Positions 1 to 8,113 of a stretch of DNA of 37,241 nt are shown in pieces. Within the stretch, counting starts at the first letter, position 1. Every line of letters begins with the position of its first letter. The notes beneath the pieces are model-generated. The model did not search any database. It was not told the DNA's origin and saw only the letters and a list, made by a program, of their open reading frames with translations. A program made the position numbers and the translations under genes. Source of the stretch: Cryobacterium sp. Y11. GTDB taxonomy: Bacteria; Actinomycetota; Actinomycetes; Actinomycetales; Microbacteriaceae. The DNA is taken from positions 1-37,241 of the forward strand of contig NZ_PJJO01000041.1 of the NCBI RefSeq assembly GCF_002929535.1, read 5' to 3'.

Positions 1-276
1 CTTGGTCTGCACCAAAGAAGCCAGTTCAGGATGGTCGAATTTGCTGGTCTTGGGACGACGTCCACGGAGCTCAGCCTGCTTCTGCAACGCATACGGGGCA
101 TACCTCGTCCGTGCCCGCGGGCCGGACTTGGACCCACCTCGAGCCAGCTCCCGACTGATCGTGGCAGCAGACCGGCCCACCAAGGCAGCGATCGCCCGCA
201 CGCCGGTGCCAGCCACGTGCAAGTCCGCGATCCGCAGCCACTCCTCCAAGGACAAGTACCGCCCCGACCGCTCCAC
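1..276 (-). CDS. IS30-family transposase, N-terminal part
   Basis: Read on the minus strand from a GTG at 276, this gives the helix-turn-helix part of an IS30-type transposase (LSLEERLRIADLHVAG, then VGRSAATISRELARGG). The catalytic DDE domain lies outside the window. An upstream in-frame stretch (VWSKFELVEK...) would extend the N-terminus but is interrupted by a TGA that both copies share. The tryptophan codon that has become TAG in the other copy is intact TGG here, so this copy is slightly less decayed. Confidence 0.8.
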   Translation of the reverse strand, partial: MERSGRYLSLEEWLRIADLHVAGTGVRAIAALVGRSAATISRELARGGSKSGPRARTRYAPYALQKQAELRGRRPKTSKFDHPELASLVQTK

Positions 277-485
277 CTCAGGAAGAGGGATCCGCCCACC
301 CGTTGCTTGACGCCAACGCCGTCCAGTTCATCGATTCACGCCCACAGCATCGCACGATGCGGTCAGCATCGAGCCTTGAGCCATCAGCTCCCAGAACCGC
401 GCCTACTTCTCCACCAGTTCAAACTTCGACCACACGTACAACACCTCACAAAAATAGAGTGTTGCGACGACCGGTTGAATTCGCC
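1..485 (-). mobile_element. IS30-family insertion sequence, partial (left copy)
   Basis: This is the reverse complement of the complete element at 3712-4961: position p there corresponds to 4197-p here, with no indels seen. The element is cut off by the window edge. Its terminal inverted repeat (GTTGCGACGACCGGTTGAAT then TCGCC) ends at 485. The next bases, TTCCCTTATCGGGAACGG, belong to the dispersed repeat, so this copy also sits inside a repeat. Its orientation is opposite to the second copy, so the two bracket 486-3711 as inverted flanks. Confidence 0.9.
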
Positions 486-560
486 TTCCCTTATCGGGAA
501 CGGACCCAGAGCTAGCAATCGAATGGTTCGGTGTCCGGATGGACGTCCCTGAGGGAGCGG
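486..560 (+). repeat. Dispersed palindromic repeat, long form (5' arm lost to the IS)
   Basis: It starts TTCCC-TTATC-GGGAA, continues with an AACGGACCCAGAGC core like that at 9521-9611, and closes with the second arm GGATGGACGTCCCTGAGGG. The first arm is replaced by the insertion sequence ending at 485. Confidence 0.8.
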
Positions 561-932
561 GCGTCTGCCAAGCGTGTCAGCGGCCCGCAGAATGTGTTCC
601 GAGATCGTCTGAGACTGTCGTCACTTCGTTGACGTGGTCATGTCAGATCAGGTGCGTTCCAGCGCAACAAGAGTTCAGCGTCGATGCCGCTCAAAGTTGA
701 CCCATGGAGTTCGTGCTCAAAGACCAGCAGTCGGCAGCTTGGTCGAACTGCCTCAATATCAGGGTCACAAACGGGTGGTCGGCGTCAGAAGTCGCGTGTG
801 GTGCTGCCACCGACGCCGGCAACCTGCGCCAGACGTGATCGACGCACCGTAGAGCTCTTGTGAGACGGCATGGGCATACACCGCATGGACGTGAACCGCG
901 CCACCATCTGCGGGATCCAACGACAGCGTTGG
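561..932. other. No convincing gene
   Basis: This stretch lies between the repeat and the 3' end of the PIN toxin gene. Short open frames here show no recognisable protein, ribosome binding site or codon pattern. No RNA gene was recognised. Confidence 0.5.
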
Positions 933-1508
933 CTAGATCGGCCCCGACAGCACCCGAAGGTGTTCAGCAACGATTGCCGCGAATTTTGGACAGCCAGCTT
1001 TTTCGAGCGCTTCGGCCAGGCTCGTCACCGAGTCGCCTTTGGCGCGTCGGCTCTGCCAATAGGTGTTCTGCGTCCGAGTGACTTCGCGGACAACAAACAA
1101 GTGGCTGCTCTCTACCAGGCAGAAGAACTCGTCGGGCGTATATACGTCATACGGCAGCAGGTCCGGGCCGCCAAAGTCCTTGATGTTCATTGCGAGCAGA
1201 ATGTCTGCGTGGCTGTAAACGGCCGCATTGTGAACGTGCTGATCGTCTTTGTCCCTCAGGTTCGGGGCCTCGCCACCGGTCCAGTCCTCGAGGATTTCGT
1301 CGAAGTTCTCACGAAAGACTTTTTCGCGGTTTCTGCGCAGCTCTCCGCCCGCCGAAGGATGCTTCCGTCGCCACACGCGATGCGTTTCGTCAAGCACGTC
1401 CGGAGTCGCGCTTAGACTGAACATCTTGGATTGGCTGCGCAGCAGGAATAGCCAGTCGTAGAGAGTGCGGCTTCCCAATACGTTGGAGTCGACGAATCCG
1501 TGGTGCAC
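933..1508 (-). CDS. PIN-domain protein, probable toxin of a type II TA pair
   Basis: The 191-residue protein opens with FVDSNVLGSRTLYDWL, the first PIN strand with its metal-binding Asp. It continues with an acidic VLDETHRVW segment and a later NIKDFGGPDLLPYDVYTPDEFF segment, where PIN nucleases place further acidic ligands. PIN toxins are Mg-dependent ribonucleases. The GTG start is favoured because an in-frame TAG lies three codons upstream. It lies 46 bases downstream of an HTH protein on the same strand, the usual antitoxin-then-toxin order. The RNA target cannot be inferred. The family call is fairly sure; toxicity is inferred. Confidence 0.75.
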   Translation of the reverse strand: MHHGFVDSNVLGSRTLYDWLFLLRSQSKMFSLSATPDVLDETHRVWRRKHPSAGGELRRNREKVFRENFDEILEDWTGGEAPNLRDKDDQHVHNAAVYSHADILLAMNIKDFGGPDLLPYDVYTPDEFFCLVESSHLFVVREVTRTQNTYWQSRRAKGDSVTSLAEALEKAGCPKFAAIVAEHLRVLSGPI

Positions 1509-1554
1509 GCGTCCACGCTATCGGTCCAGCGTGGACTTGGGTTTCACCCTTGTT

Positions 1555-1998
1555 CTACTCTGCCCCCTCGAGGCTGTCATCGAGTTCACGAAGCTTGGTG
1601 AAGGCATCCAGTCGAGCAGCACGGCGAGCCTCCGCGAGGATGGCGACGTCCGCGTGCTTGAAGCGATGATGTGCTCCTACTTTGTGCGAGGGGAGCAGGC
1701 CGTCCTGCACCAACTTCATGAGTGTAGGTCGGGATATCCCAAGAACGCCTGCGGCAGTCGTTGACGTCATCTCAGAAGGAACCGACTGCACGTTCACTGC
1801 GCCCGAAGGCAACGTTCGAATGACAAACTGCATAAGTTCGGCCAGGGTGCGGTCCAACTGAACAGTCGTGCCATCATCCAGGGTCAACGACGCCGTGGTG
1901 ATGTTGCGATCATGAGCTTGCGCGATGAAGAGTTCGGCAGAGCGGCGGACTGTCTCATCCACGAGAAGGGATCCGTTCACAAGCACATTGGGCGCCAT
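1555..1998 (-). CDS. Excisionase-type HTH antitoxin
   Basis: This is a protein of about 147 residues. The N-terminal half (LDDGTTVQLDRTLAELMQFV) looks like a dimerisation or partner-binding region. The C-terminal half has a MerR/excisionase-like helix-turn-helix (TTAAGVLGISRPTLMKLVQDG then LLPSHKVGAHHRFKHADV). Such HTH proteins are commonly paired with PIN toxins as DNA-binding antitoxins. The ATG at 1998 is chosen because the open frame upstream is low complexity, and MAPNVLVNG begins a plausible protein after a purine-rich GAGAAGAGAGAAG stretch. It probably autoregulates the operon; no operator was identified. Confidence 0.7.
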   Translation of the reverse strand: MAPNVLVNGSLLVDETVRRSAELFIAQAHDRNITTASLTLDDGTTVQLDRTLAELMQFVIRTLPSGAVNVQSVPSEMTSTTAAGVLGISRPTLMKLVQDGLLPSHKVGAHHRFKHADVAILAEARRAARLDAFTKLRELDDSLEGAE

Positions 1999-2226
1999 GA
2001 CAACACTTCTCTCTTCTCGACGTGGCCGCAGATCCGACTGATGGATCTGGCCCGTGGAGGCGGCGCGTGGCGCGGCCTCATTCTTCAGTCTAGATCCTTG
2101 CAGATATAACTGCAAGACCAAGATGGTCCGCTGGTGTCTGCCGCCACCAGGACTTAACAGCCTTCGTTGGGTCGCTGATTGGGCAGTGAACTAGCGAACT
2201 TCTCCGTCGGTCCTTGCAAACGCAAG

Positions 2227-2280
2227 CGTCCCGTAGGGGGTTCCTCTACGGGGCGTCGTTTAGCGTTTCCCAACGGGCGG
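2227..2280 (+). repeat. Dispersed palindromic repeat
   Basis: CGTCCCGTA, GGGGGTTCCT, then CTACGGGG forms a stem of CCCGTA against TACGGG. A second GCGTTTCCCAACGGGCGG arm follows within 30 bases. It separates the PIN module from the next gene. Confidence 0.8.
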
Positions 2281-2463
2281 TCTTCGAATCTCGCTTCGTT
2301 TGGGCTGCAAGCGATTCGGCGAAGCATGGTCCGAGCTGTTCGACGCCGGAGCTCGGCATGAATCCGCCATCACGGGTGGCACCGGAAATCGGCAGGGCAC
2401 CTGCACCATGTCGTAGCAGATAGAGGGCTCACCAGCCTGGTCCCGGCTTGGAAGCGTAGCCGC

Positions 2464-2877
2464 TCAAGTTTCGCGTCGAAGGGCAATAATTCCCACATAG
2501 GCGAGCAGCGCCGTCCCGAACGTTCCGAGGAGACCAGCGAGGAAGGCCGCATCAACGCCGAACCCGGCGCTGAAGCTGATAATGACGTACCCGACAACCG
2601 CGAGCAGGACGAGGGCGACATAGGACAGTCGAACGAGCCAACCCACCGGTGAGCGAACGACGGACATGAGAATCACTGCCGCCAACGGTGCCAGCATCAT
2701 CCCGCCGAAAAGCAGAGCCGGCGCCACCCGCACATCGCGGCCAGAGCAGGGACCCATGAGGCTACACGCCGTGGGGAATCCTTGCGCCATCCAGAATACG
2801 AGCCAAGTAACGACCACAATGCCCACCGCGGGAAACACTAATCCGAGGCGACTTTTCAACCGAATATGGGAAGTCAT
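2464..2877 (-). CDS. Small integral membrane protein (WMAQ family)
   Basis: The 137-residue protein has about four hydrophobic segments: LVFPAVGIVVVTWLVFW, LLFGGMMLAPLAAVILM, LSYVALVLLAVVGYVII and AFLAGLLGTFGTALLAYVGI. A Cys-containing loop (ACSLMGPC) lies between the first two. The N-terminal half resembles the protein at 16685-17023, sharing FWMAQ/LWMAQ, a paired-Cys loop and a V-R motif, so the two are probably paralogs. No known family was recognised. No clear ribosome binding site precedes the ATG. Confidence 0.6.
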   Translation of the reverse strand: MTSHIRLKSRLGLVFPAVGIVVVTWLVFWMAQGFPTACSLMGPCSGRDVRVAPALLFGGMMLAPLAAVILMSVVRSPVGWLVRLSYVALVLLAVVGYVIISFSAGFGVDAAFLAGLLGTFGTALLAYVGIIALRRET

Positions 2878-3079
2878 GAAACGAGTGTGGCATTTCGGCG
2901 CGCAGAATGAAGCACTACAGAGCCGTACGATGACAACTCGTTACCGCTCAGGCCGGGCGGCCAATTCCACGGTCCACGGCCGTTTCTAACCAAGCAGGAC
3001 GAGCGCCAAGCTCCGAGACCTCCAGCGCCACGAACGGAGCGGTCGTGGCGCGGCGGTTCAACATTGCTAGAAAACTCGG

Positions 3080-3105
3080 CGTCCCGTAGAGGGTTCGGTT
3101 TATGC
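3080..3105 (+). repeat. Dispersed palindromic repeat
   Basis: CGTCCCGTAGAGGGTTCGG followed by TTTATGCG. It lies immediately upstream of the RelBE operator. Confidence 0.75.
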
Positions 3106-3116
3106 GACCCATCTAA

Positions 3117-3134
3117 TGCTATATTTGTATAGCA
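3117..3134. promoter_or_regulatory. Palindromic operator of the RelBE-type module
   Basis: TGCTATA-TTTG-TATAGCA is a perfect 7-base inverted repeat 19 bases before the antitoxin ATG. Its A/T-rich centre overlaps where a -10 box would lie. Ribbon-helix-helix antitoxins bind such short palindromes, so this is the likely autoregulatory site. Confidence 0.65.
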
Positions 3135-3153
3135 TCCTGAGGAGGGATTCCAT

Positions 3154-3372
3154 ATGCCGCAAATCAATCTCCGTATCGACGATGAAACAGAACATCGCCT
3201 GCAGTACCTGTCGGAGCGCACGGGTCGGTCGAAAACGTTCTATGCGACCGAAGCATTGAACCAGTATCTGGATGAGAACGAAGACTACCTCCTGGCCAAG
3301 GATGCGCTCGAGGAATTCACTCAGTCCAACGACGACGCGATTGACCTCGCCGACGTGGTCTGGCCTGTGTGA
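3154..3372 (+). CDS. Ribbon-helix-helix antitoxin (RelB/DinJ-like)
   Basis: The 72-residue protein starts with a classic ribbon-helix-helix: strand INLRIDDE, helix HRLQYLSERTG and helix FYATEALNQYLDE. An acidic C-terminal tail (ALEEFTQSNDDAIDLADVV) would wrap the toxin. A strong ribosome binding site, GAGGAGGG, lies 7 bases before ATG. Its stop overlaps the toxin start by four bases (GTGA), implying translational coupling. A palindromic operator lies just upstream. Confidence 0.85.
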   Translation: MPQINLRIDDETEHRLQYLSERTGRSKTFYATEALNQYLDENEDYLLAKDALEEFTQSNDDAIDLADVVWPV

Positions 3373-3635
3373 GCTACACGATCAGATTCACCCCGAGAGC
3401 TGCAAAACAGGTCAGGAAACTCGACTCCGCCCCCGCGAAACGGATCCGTGATTTTCTTGAGCAGAAGCTCTCTCAACTTGATAATCCGCGCCAGCTCGGC
3501 AAAAAGCTCGTCAACGAAGAATTCTGGCGGTACCGAGTCGGCGATTACCGAATCCTCACAAATATTGACGACGACCAAATCCTCATCCTCGTCGTCGAGG
3601 TCGCACACCGTCGCGAGGTTTACAACAAGCTCTAA
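3369..3635 (+). CDS. RelE/ParE-family toxin
   Basis: The 88-residue protein has the RelE/ParE fold pattern: an N-terminal strand YTIRFTPRAAKQVRKLD, helices rich in Lys and Arg, then ELWRYRVGDYRI-type sequence (EFWRYRVGDYRILTNI) and the C-terminal strand ILILVVEVAHRREVY. RelE toxins cleave mRNA at the ribosome; ParE toxins poison gyrase. The sequence leans to RelE because of the Arg-rich C-terminus, but the target is not certain. The GTG start overlaps the antitoxin stop. Confidence 0.85.
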   Translation: MSYTIRFTPRAAKQVRKLDSAPAKRIRDFLEQKLSQLDNPRQLGKKLVNEEFWRYRVGDYRILTNIDDDQILILVVEVAHRREVYNKL

Positions 3636-3696
3636 ACACAGGAGCAGCGCGGCTAGATGCACCAAGTGCGATGCCGCCAGCGGAAAACGAGATTGT

Positions 3697-3711
3697 GTCC
3701 CGTAGGGGGTT
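3697..3711 (+). repeat. Dispersed repeat, left half, interrupted by the IS
   Basis: GTCCCGTAGGGGGTT is followed directly by the IS terminus. The missing half resumes at 4962. The bases GTT at 3709-3711 recur at 4962-4964 as the target duplication. Confidence 0.85.
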
Positions 3712-4961
3712 GGCGAATTCAACCGGTCGTCGCAACACTCTATTTTTGTGAGGTGTTGTACGTGTGGTCGAAGTTTGAACTGGTGGAGAAGCTGGCGCGG
3801 TTCTGGGAGCTGATGGCTCAAGGCTCGACGCTGACCGCATCGTGCGATGCTGTGGGCGTGAATCGATGAACTGGACGGCGTTAGCGTCAAGCAACGGGTG
3901 GGCGGATTCCTCTTCCTGAGGTGGAGCGGTCGGGGCGGTACTTGTCCTTGGAGGAGCGGCTGCGGATCGCGGACTTGCACGTGGCTGGCACTGGCGTGCG
4001 GGCGATCGCTGCCTTGGTCGGCCGGTCTGCTGCCACGATCAGTCGGGAGCTGGCTCGAGGTGGGTCCAAGTCCGGCCCGCGGGCACGGACGAGGTATGCC
4101 CCGTATGCGGCGCAGAAGCAGGCTGAGCTCCGTGGACGTCGTCCCAAGACCAGCAAATTCGACCATCCTGAACTGGCTTCTTTGGTGCAGACCAAGTTGT
4201 GCGTGAAATGGAGTCCGGAACAGATCAGTGATTATTTGGCTGCGGTGTTTCCCGATCGGCAGGAGATGCGGGTCAGCCCGGACGCGATCTACCAAGCCCT
4301 CTACGCGGGAGGCCGCGGTGACTTGAGCGGTGATCTGCATCAGCATTTGCGCACCGGCCGCGCCATCCGGCGTCCGAGACGGCCTGCTGCGAAGAACTCG
4401 GGCAAGATCCCGGACATGACCATGATCAGCGAGCGACCCGCGGAGGTTTCCGACCGGGCCGTGCCTGGGCATTGGGAAGGGGATCTGATCTTGGGGTCAC
4501 ACTGCCGGTCGGCGATCGCTACGTTGGTGGAGCGTCAGACACGGTTCACGATGCTGGTCCACCTCCCCGGTGACCCGGCGCGATCACGGTTCGCGATTGC
4601 CTGTTGGCAGCCATCAAGACACTGCCAAAACACTTGGCTAAGACTTTGACGTGGGATCAGGGCACCGAGCTGGCCCAGCACCGGAAGATCACGCTGGCCA
4701 CAAAGATGGATATCTACTTCTGTGATCCGCATTCGCCGTGGCAACGAGGCACCAACGAGAACACCAACGGGCTGCTGCGCCAATATTTCCCCACAGGCAC
4801 CGACTTATCCGTTCATTCGCCAGAGCGGCTGCTCGAAGTCGCTACCGAACTCAACAATCGACCCCGCAAAACACTCGGTGGCATCACACCCACTCAAGCC
4901 ATGCAACGACTATTGTCAGAGCCAGAAAAACCCATCGTTGCGACGACCGGTTGAATTCGCC
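3712..4961 (+). mobile_element. IS30-family insertion sequence, complete (1250 bp)
   Basis: The terminal inverted repeats match at both ends: GGCGAATTCAACCGGTCGTC then GCAAC on the left, with its reverse complement on the right. A 3-bp GTT direct repeat flanks the element, and the flanking halves reassemble into a standard dispersed repeat. The length and single long transposase frame fit IS30. Both visible copies target the same intergenic repeat family. Confidence 0.92.
3762..4954 (+). pseudogene. IS30-family transposase, disrupted
   Basis: From a GTG at 3762 the frame reads VWSKFELVEK...CDAVGVNR and meets TGA at 3867 and TAG at 3882. It then continues in frame through a GTG at 3921 into HTH sequence (LSLEERLRIADL). 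The first catalytic Asp lies in GHWEGDLI. A frameshift near 4580-4600 separates this from VRDCLLAAIK and the rest of the DDE domain, which carries TWDQGTEL (second Asp) and NENTNGLLRQY (Glu). With the frameshift unrepaired, no active enzyme is expected. The TGA is shared with the copy at 1-485, so the GTG at 3921 may be the real start. Confidence 0.85.
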
Positions 4962-4975
4962 GTTCCTCATACGGG
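4962..4975 (+). repeat. Dispersed repeat, right half, after the IS
   Basis: GTTCCTCATACGGG completes the palindrome begun at 3697; TACGGG pairs with CCCGTA on the other side of the insertion. Confidence 0.85.
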
Positions 4976-5019
4976 CGCTCAATATTCAATTGTGGCGACT
5001 GGGCCGTGGGGAGGTCGTG

Positions 5020-5694
5020 ATGGGGGAAGATGATTTTGTGGACCACAAAACACCCATTGACCTAGCTACCTGGCCGCGTCGGGAACATTTCGACCATTAT
5101 CAAACCCGTGTTCCGTGCACTTACAGCGTGACAGTCCAGCTTGATGTGACCCGTTTTGTAGCCGTGCTGCGGAATGCCGGCAGAAAAATCTATCCGGCAC
5201 AAATCTGGGCGATCGCCTCCGTCGTGAACAAGCACGAAGAATTTCGGATGGCTGTCGACAAGGAGGGCCACCCGTCAATTTGGAATGTCGTACATCCGGC
5301 GTTCACTGTGTTGAATCCCGACCGCGAGACTTTCGCCAGCGTCTGGGTCGACTATAACCAGGATTTCTCACAGTTCTACGACCAGGCGGTGGCGTTGCTG
5401 TCTACACATCGAACAGCGACCACAATGTTTCCTCAAGGCCACGTGCCAGAGAACATCTTCGACATCTCAAGTCTGCCCTGGCTGTCGTTCAGTGGATTCG
5501 AGCTGAACATCGCCCATGGACACGACCATTACCTGCCTATCTTCACTCTCGGTAAGTACGTCGAGCAGGCGGGGCAAGTGACGCTCCCGTTCGCCCTGCA
5601 GATCCATCACGCTGCCGCGGATGGGTTCCATGCCGCCCGCTTCATCAACGAGCTTCAAGAGGTTTTCGACGCCAGCGCAAACTGGCTCGCATAA
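5020..5694 (+). CDS. catA: Type A chloramphenicol O-acetyltransferase
   Basis: The 224-residue protein matches the length and layout of type A CAT, which moves acetyl from acetyl-CoA to the 3-hydroxyl of chloramphenicol in the cytoplasm as a trimer. The catalytic motif is IHHAAADGFH, with the base His at about residue 197 and the structural Asp-Gly at 201-202. Other family features are WPRREHFDHY near the N-terminus, ASVWVDYNQDF and PWLSFSGFELNI. The ATG at 5020 has GGGGAG about 6 bases upstream; a GTG at 5017 is possible. It starts shortly after the IS-interrupted repeat. Whether it confers resistance is not shown by sequence alone. Confidence 0.9.
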   Translation: MGEDDFVDHKTPIDLATWPRREHFDHYQTRVPCTYSVTVQLDVTRFVAVLRNAGRKIYPAQIWAIASVVNKHEEFRMAVDKEGHPSIWNVVHPAFTVLNPDRETFASVWVDYNQDFSQFYDQAVALLSTHRTATTMFPQGHVPENIFDISSLPWLSFSGFELNIAHGHDHYLPIFTLGKYVEQAGQVTLPFALQIHHAAADGFHAARFINELQEVFDASANWLA

Positions 5695-5837
5695 GCTCAG
5701 ACACCACTTCCTGCAAAAGGTTCGGCTGCCGGGCGGAAATGCGAGCCAGCCCGGGCAACCCAGGCGGATCGATGCTCACGTCATTCGTTATCAGTCCGGT
5801 TCTGTAACCAACCATGCCGCCCAGTTAATATTGATTC

Positions 5838-6366
5838 ATGATCACCAGCGAGACCAAAGAAACCCAACACCTCTCTCTGCGGCCCGTCATCGAAGAGGAT
5901 GCCGGCTCAGTGTGGCTCTTGCACTCGGATGCGCGCACGAACATATACAACCCAGCCGGCCCGATGACCGACCGTTCACAGGCTGAGGAGCAAGCAGAGC
6001 GTGGGCGGCCAACTGGGCGATTGACGGGCAAGGGTACTGGGCTATCGAAGAATTGCACGTGCCTCAAGTGGTCATCGGTTTTGGGGGGGCATTCGGGCGA
6101 CAAATTGGCGCGGACGCCAGGTCTACAACCTGTACTACCGGCTGGCGCCGGCAGCATGGGGCAAAGGATTGGCCAGCGAGTTAGTTGCAGCCGCTGTCGA
6201 GCGATGGCATGGGCTCGGCGCGCATCTCCCGCTCGTCGCTTACACGACGGCAGAGAATCTCCCCTCGCAAAGGACTGCACTCAAAGGTGGCTTGACGAGA
6301 CGACGCGACCTGGACGAAGTGACAGGCGCGTACACGGATGTCATATTCGCTCTCGGGCTGGACTAA
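5838..6366 (+). pseudogene. GNAT N-acetyltransferase, frameshifted
   Basis: The N-terminus reads MITSETKETQHLSLRPVIEE, as in RimJ-type GNATs. Reading then has to change frame to follow ANWAIDGQGYWAIEELHVPQ and VVIGFGGAFG, and again to follow VYNLYYRLAPAAWGKGLASE with its acetyl-CoA-binding A-W-G-K-G-L-A segment. It ends with VIFALGLD. At least two frameshifts therefore break the gene, one near a run of G residues at about 6080-6087. A second, more decayed relative with the same 3' flank lies at 15340-15552. It ends about 55 bases before a repeat. Confidence 0.75.
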
Positions 6367-6422
6367 TCGCCATACGCGTTCCCATTGAGGGAAGAAGAAA
6401 AACGCGCGACTCAGGAACTCCA

Positions 6423-6448
6423 GTCCCGTATGAGGTTCCCCTCTGACA
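6423..6448 (+). repeat. Dispersed palindromic repeat
   Basis: GTCCCGTATGAGGTTCCCC then TCTGACACGG. The left arm is intact and the right arm is eroded. It lies just 3' of the broken GNAT. Confidence 0.65.
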
Positions 6449-6577
6449 CGGCCTCAGAGTATTCGACCGTTGCGTGGATCAGCCCCAGATCTGTCGTGCT
6501 CGACGCCCCCGAGTGACACGGCATCAGCGGGCACGGCCGCCGGGCGGTTTGGCCCCAGATCTGTCCCGCAGTCCGGC

Positions 6578-6619
6578 GGCGAATTCAACAATTCGTTGCG
6601 ACGACCGGTTGAGTTGGCC
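6578..6619. mobile_element. Remnant of the IS30-type element (two ends only)
   Basis: GGCGAATTCAAC (left IS end) is followed after AATTC by GTTGCGACGACCGGTTGAGT and TGGCC (right IS end, one mismatch or so). GTTCTGGG follows, like the GTT target base triplet. Upstream is GTCCCGCAG, a repeat left arm. The whole interior of the element is missing. Confidence 0.75.
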
Positions 6620-6684
6620 GTTCTGGGTTGCCCCAGGGGGCCGACCGGGACCTTCTCAAATTCACATGGTGCATGATGAGGGGG

Positions 6685-7896
6685 ATGTTCACTCCTACCC
6701 GAGCTGCCGGCCTCGAAACCCTCGGCCTGTTCGTCCCTCATGCGGGGTTAGATTACACGCGAGACCGCAATCACGACACTGGACCCTCCCGTGAAAACGT
6801 CTCCGGTCTCTCTCCGTACCTCCGCCACAGACTCCTGACCGAGCGTGAAGTGGTTTCGGCTGTGCTTGAACGGCATCGGTTCGGTGCATGCGAGAAATTT
6901 GTGCAGGAAGTCTTCTGGCGGACGTATTGGAAGGGATGGCTCGAGCAGAATCCCGAGGTGTGGCGACGCTATCGCCGCGATGTGGCCGAGCTCGGGCTCG
7001 CGAGTGACACACGCTCGGGAGGTTACCGCGAAGCTATCGCTGGGCACACCGGCATTGATGCGATGGATGCGTGGGTGCGTGAGCTTGTGGACACCGGATA
7101 CCTGCACAACCACACCCGCATGTGGTTTGCGAGCATCTGGATCTTCACGCTCGGCCTGCCGTGGCAACTCGGTGCGGACTTCTTCTATCGACACCTTCTG
7201 GATGGCGATGCCGCCTCCAACACGCTCTCCTGGCGGTGGGTTGCCGGGCTCCAGACAGCCGGAAAGACCTACCTCGCGACGGCATCGAACATTTCTCGCT
7301 ACACCGAGGGCCGGTTCTCGCCATCGGGACTCGCCACGTCGGCACGAGCGATCATCGAAGAGCCACTGCCAACGCGGGCACCGATTGCTCCCGCCGAGTC
7401 CAGCCCATTGGGCGCCCGAGTGGGGCTGTTGCTGCACGAAGAGGATCTGGACGCGGCAAGCCTGCGCGCCGAGTTTTCCTGGTTGGATTCGAACAGCCGA
7501 CTCGTGGCTATCGCCGGATCCACCGATCCCGACGAGCGCTCGCCCTCCGGCGCCTCGGATGCAGTGCGGCGATTCACGGCATCAGCCCTCGATGACGCTG
7601 CCAAGCGGGCCTTAGACGCCCTCGGGCGACCGGCGAGAGTGCTACCCGACGCGCTCCCCTCCACGGTTCTGAAGTGGGCGGAGTCCGAACGCCTCGATAC
7701 GGTGGTTATGCCCAACGCACCGGTAGGCCCGGTGCAGGAACGGATGCTGACGCTCGGCGCCGCTCTCGCCTCGGAGGGAGTAACGGTCACGATCGTCAGG
7801 CGGCGCTGGGACACGCTCGCTTGGCCCTACGCCGCGCGCGGGTTCTTCCCTTTCCGCGAGCGTATTCCTGAACTGCTGCGCCAGCAGGGCTTGTAG
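6685..7896 (+). CDS. Photolyase-related FAD-binding protein
   Basis: This is a protein of about 403 residues. The N-terminal 240 residues match the helical FAD-binding domain of DNA photolyases and cryptochromes: GLSPYLRHRLLTEREVV, QEVFWRTYWKGWLEQNP, LHNHTRMWFASIWIFTLGLP, then SWRWVAGLQTAGKTYLA. The C-terminal part (ARVGLLLHEEDLDAASLRAE, and later DTVVMPNAPVGPVQERML) resembles the alpha/beta antenna domain that normally precedes the FAD domain. The order is therefore reversed. A light-dependent repair or sensing role is inferred. The ATG at 6685 is chosen by family alignment; ATGs at 6673 and 6676 are possible. It stands alone as a module. Confidence 0.8.
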   Translation: MFTPTRAAGLETLGLFVPHAGLDYTRDRNHDTGPSRENVSGLSPYLRHRLLTEREVVSAVLERHRFGACEKFVQEVFWRTYWKGWLEQNPEVWRRYRRDVAELGLASDTRSGGYREAIAGHTGIDAMDAWVRELVDTGYLHNHTRMWFASIWIFTLGLPWQLGADFFYRHLLDGDAASNTLSWRWVAGLQTAGKTYLATASNISRYTEGRFSPSGLATSARAIIEEPLPTRAPIAPAESSPLGARVGLLLHEEDLDAASLRAEFSWLDSNSRLVAIAGSTDPDERSPSGASDAVRRFTASALDDAAKRALDALGRPARVLPDALPSTVLKWAESERLDTVVMPNAPVGPVQERMLTLGAALASEGVTVTIVRRRWDTLAWPYAARGFFPFRERIPELLRQQGL

Positions 7897-8113
7897 ACCC
7901 GGGACCCTGACACAGGGCGACACGATCAGCAGAGTCGAGCATCCGCCGGACACATCACGCGGCACAATGCTTAGAGCGTCGGTAACTGCCGACTAGTCGT
8001 CTCCGGGAAATCGCAAAGCGCAAGAAGCCCCGCGTGAGGAGATGAGCTTCCATGAAGTCTCGATGCAGGCAAGGGGTGCACATTCATTCCTATGAGAGTT
8101 GCAAATTCTCGGA

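Noticed and set aside
1..4961. A functional composite transposon bounded by the two IS copies
   Set aside because: The copies are inverted and bracket 486-3711, but the complete copy has a broken transposase and no duplication outside the pair can be seen. Each copy instead appears to have inserted separately into its own repeat.
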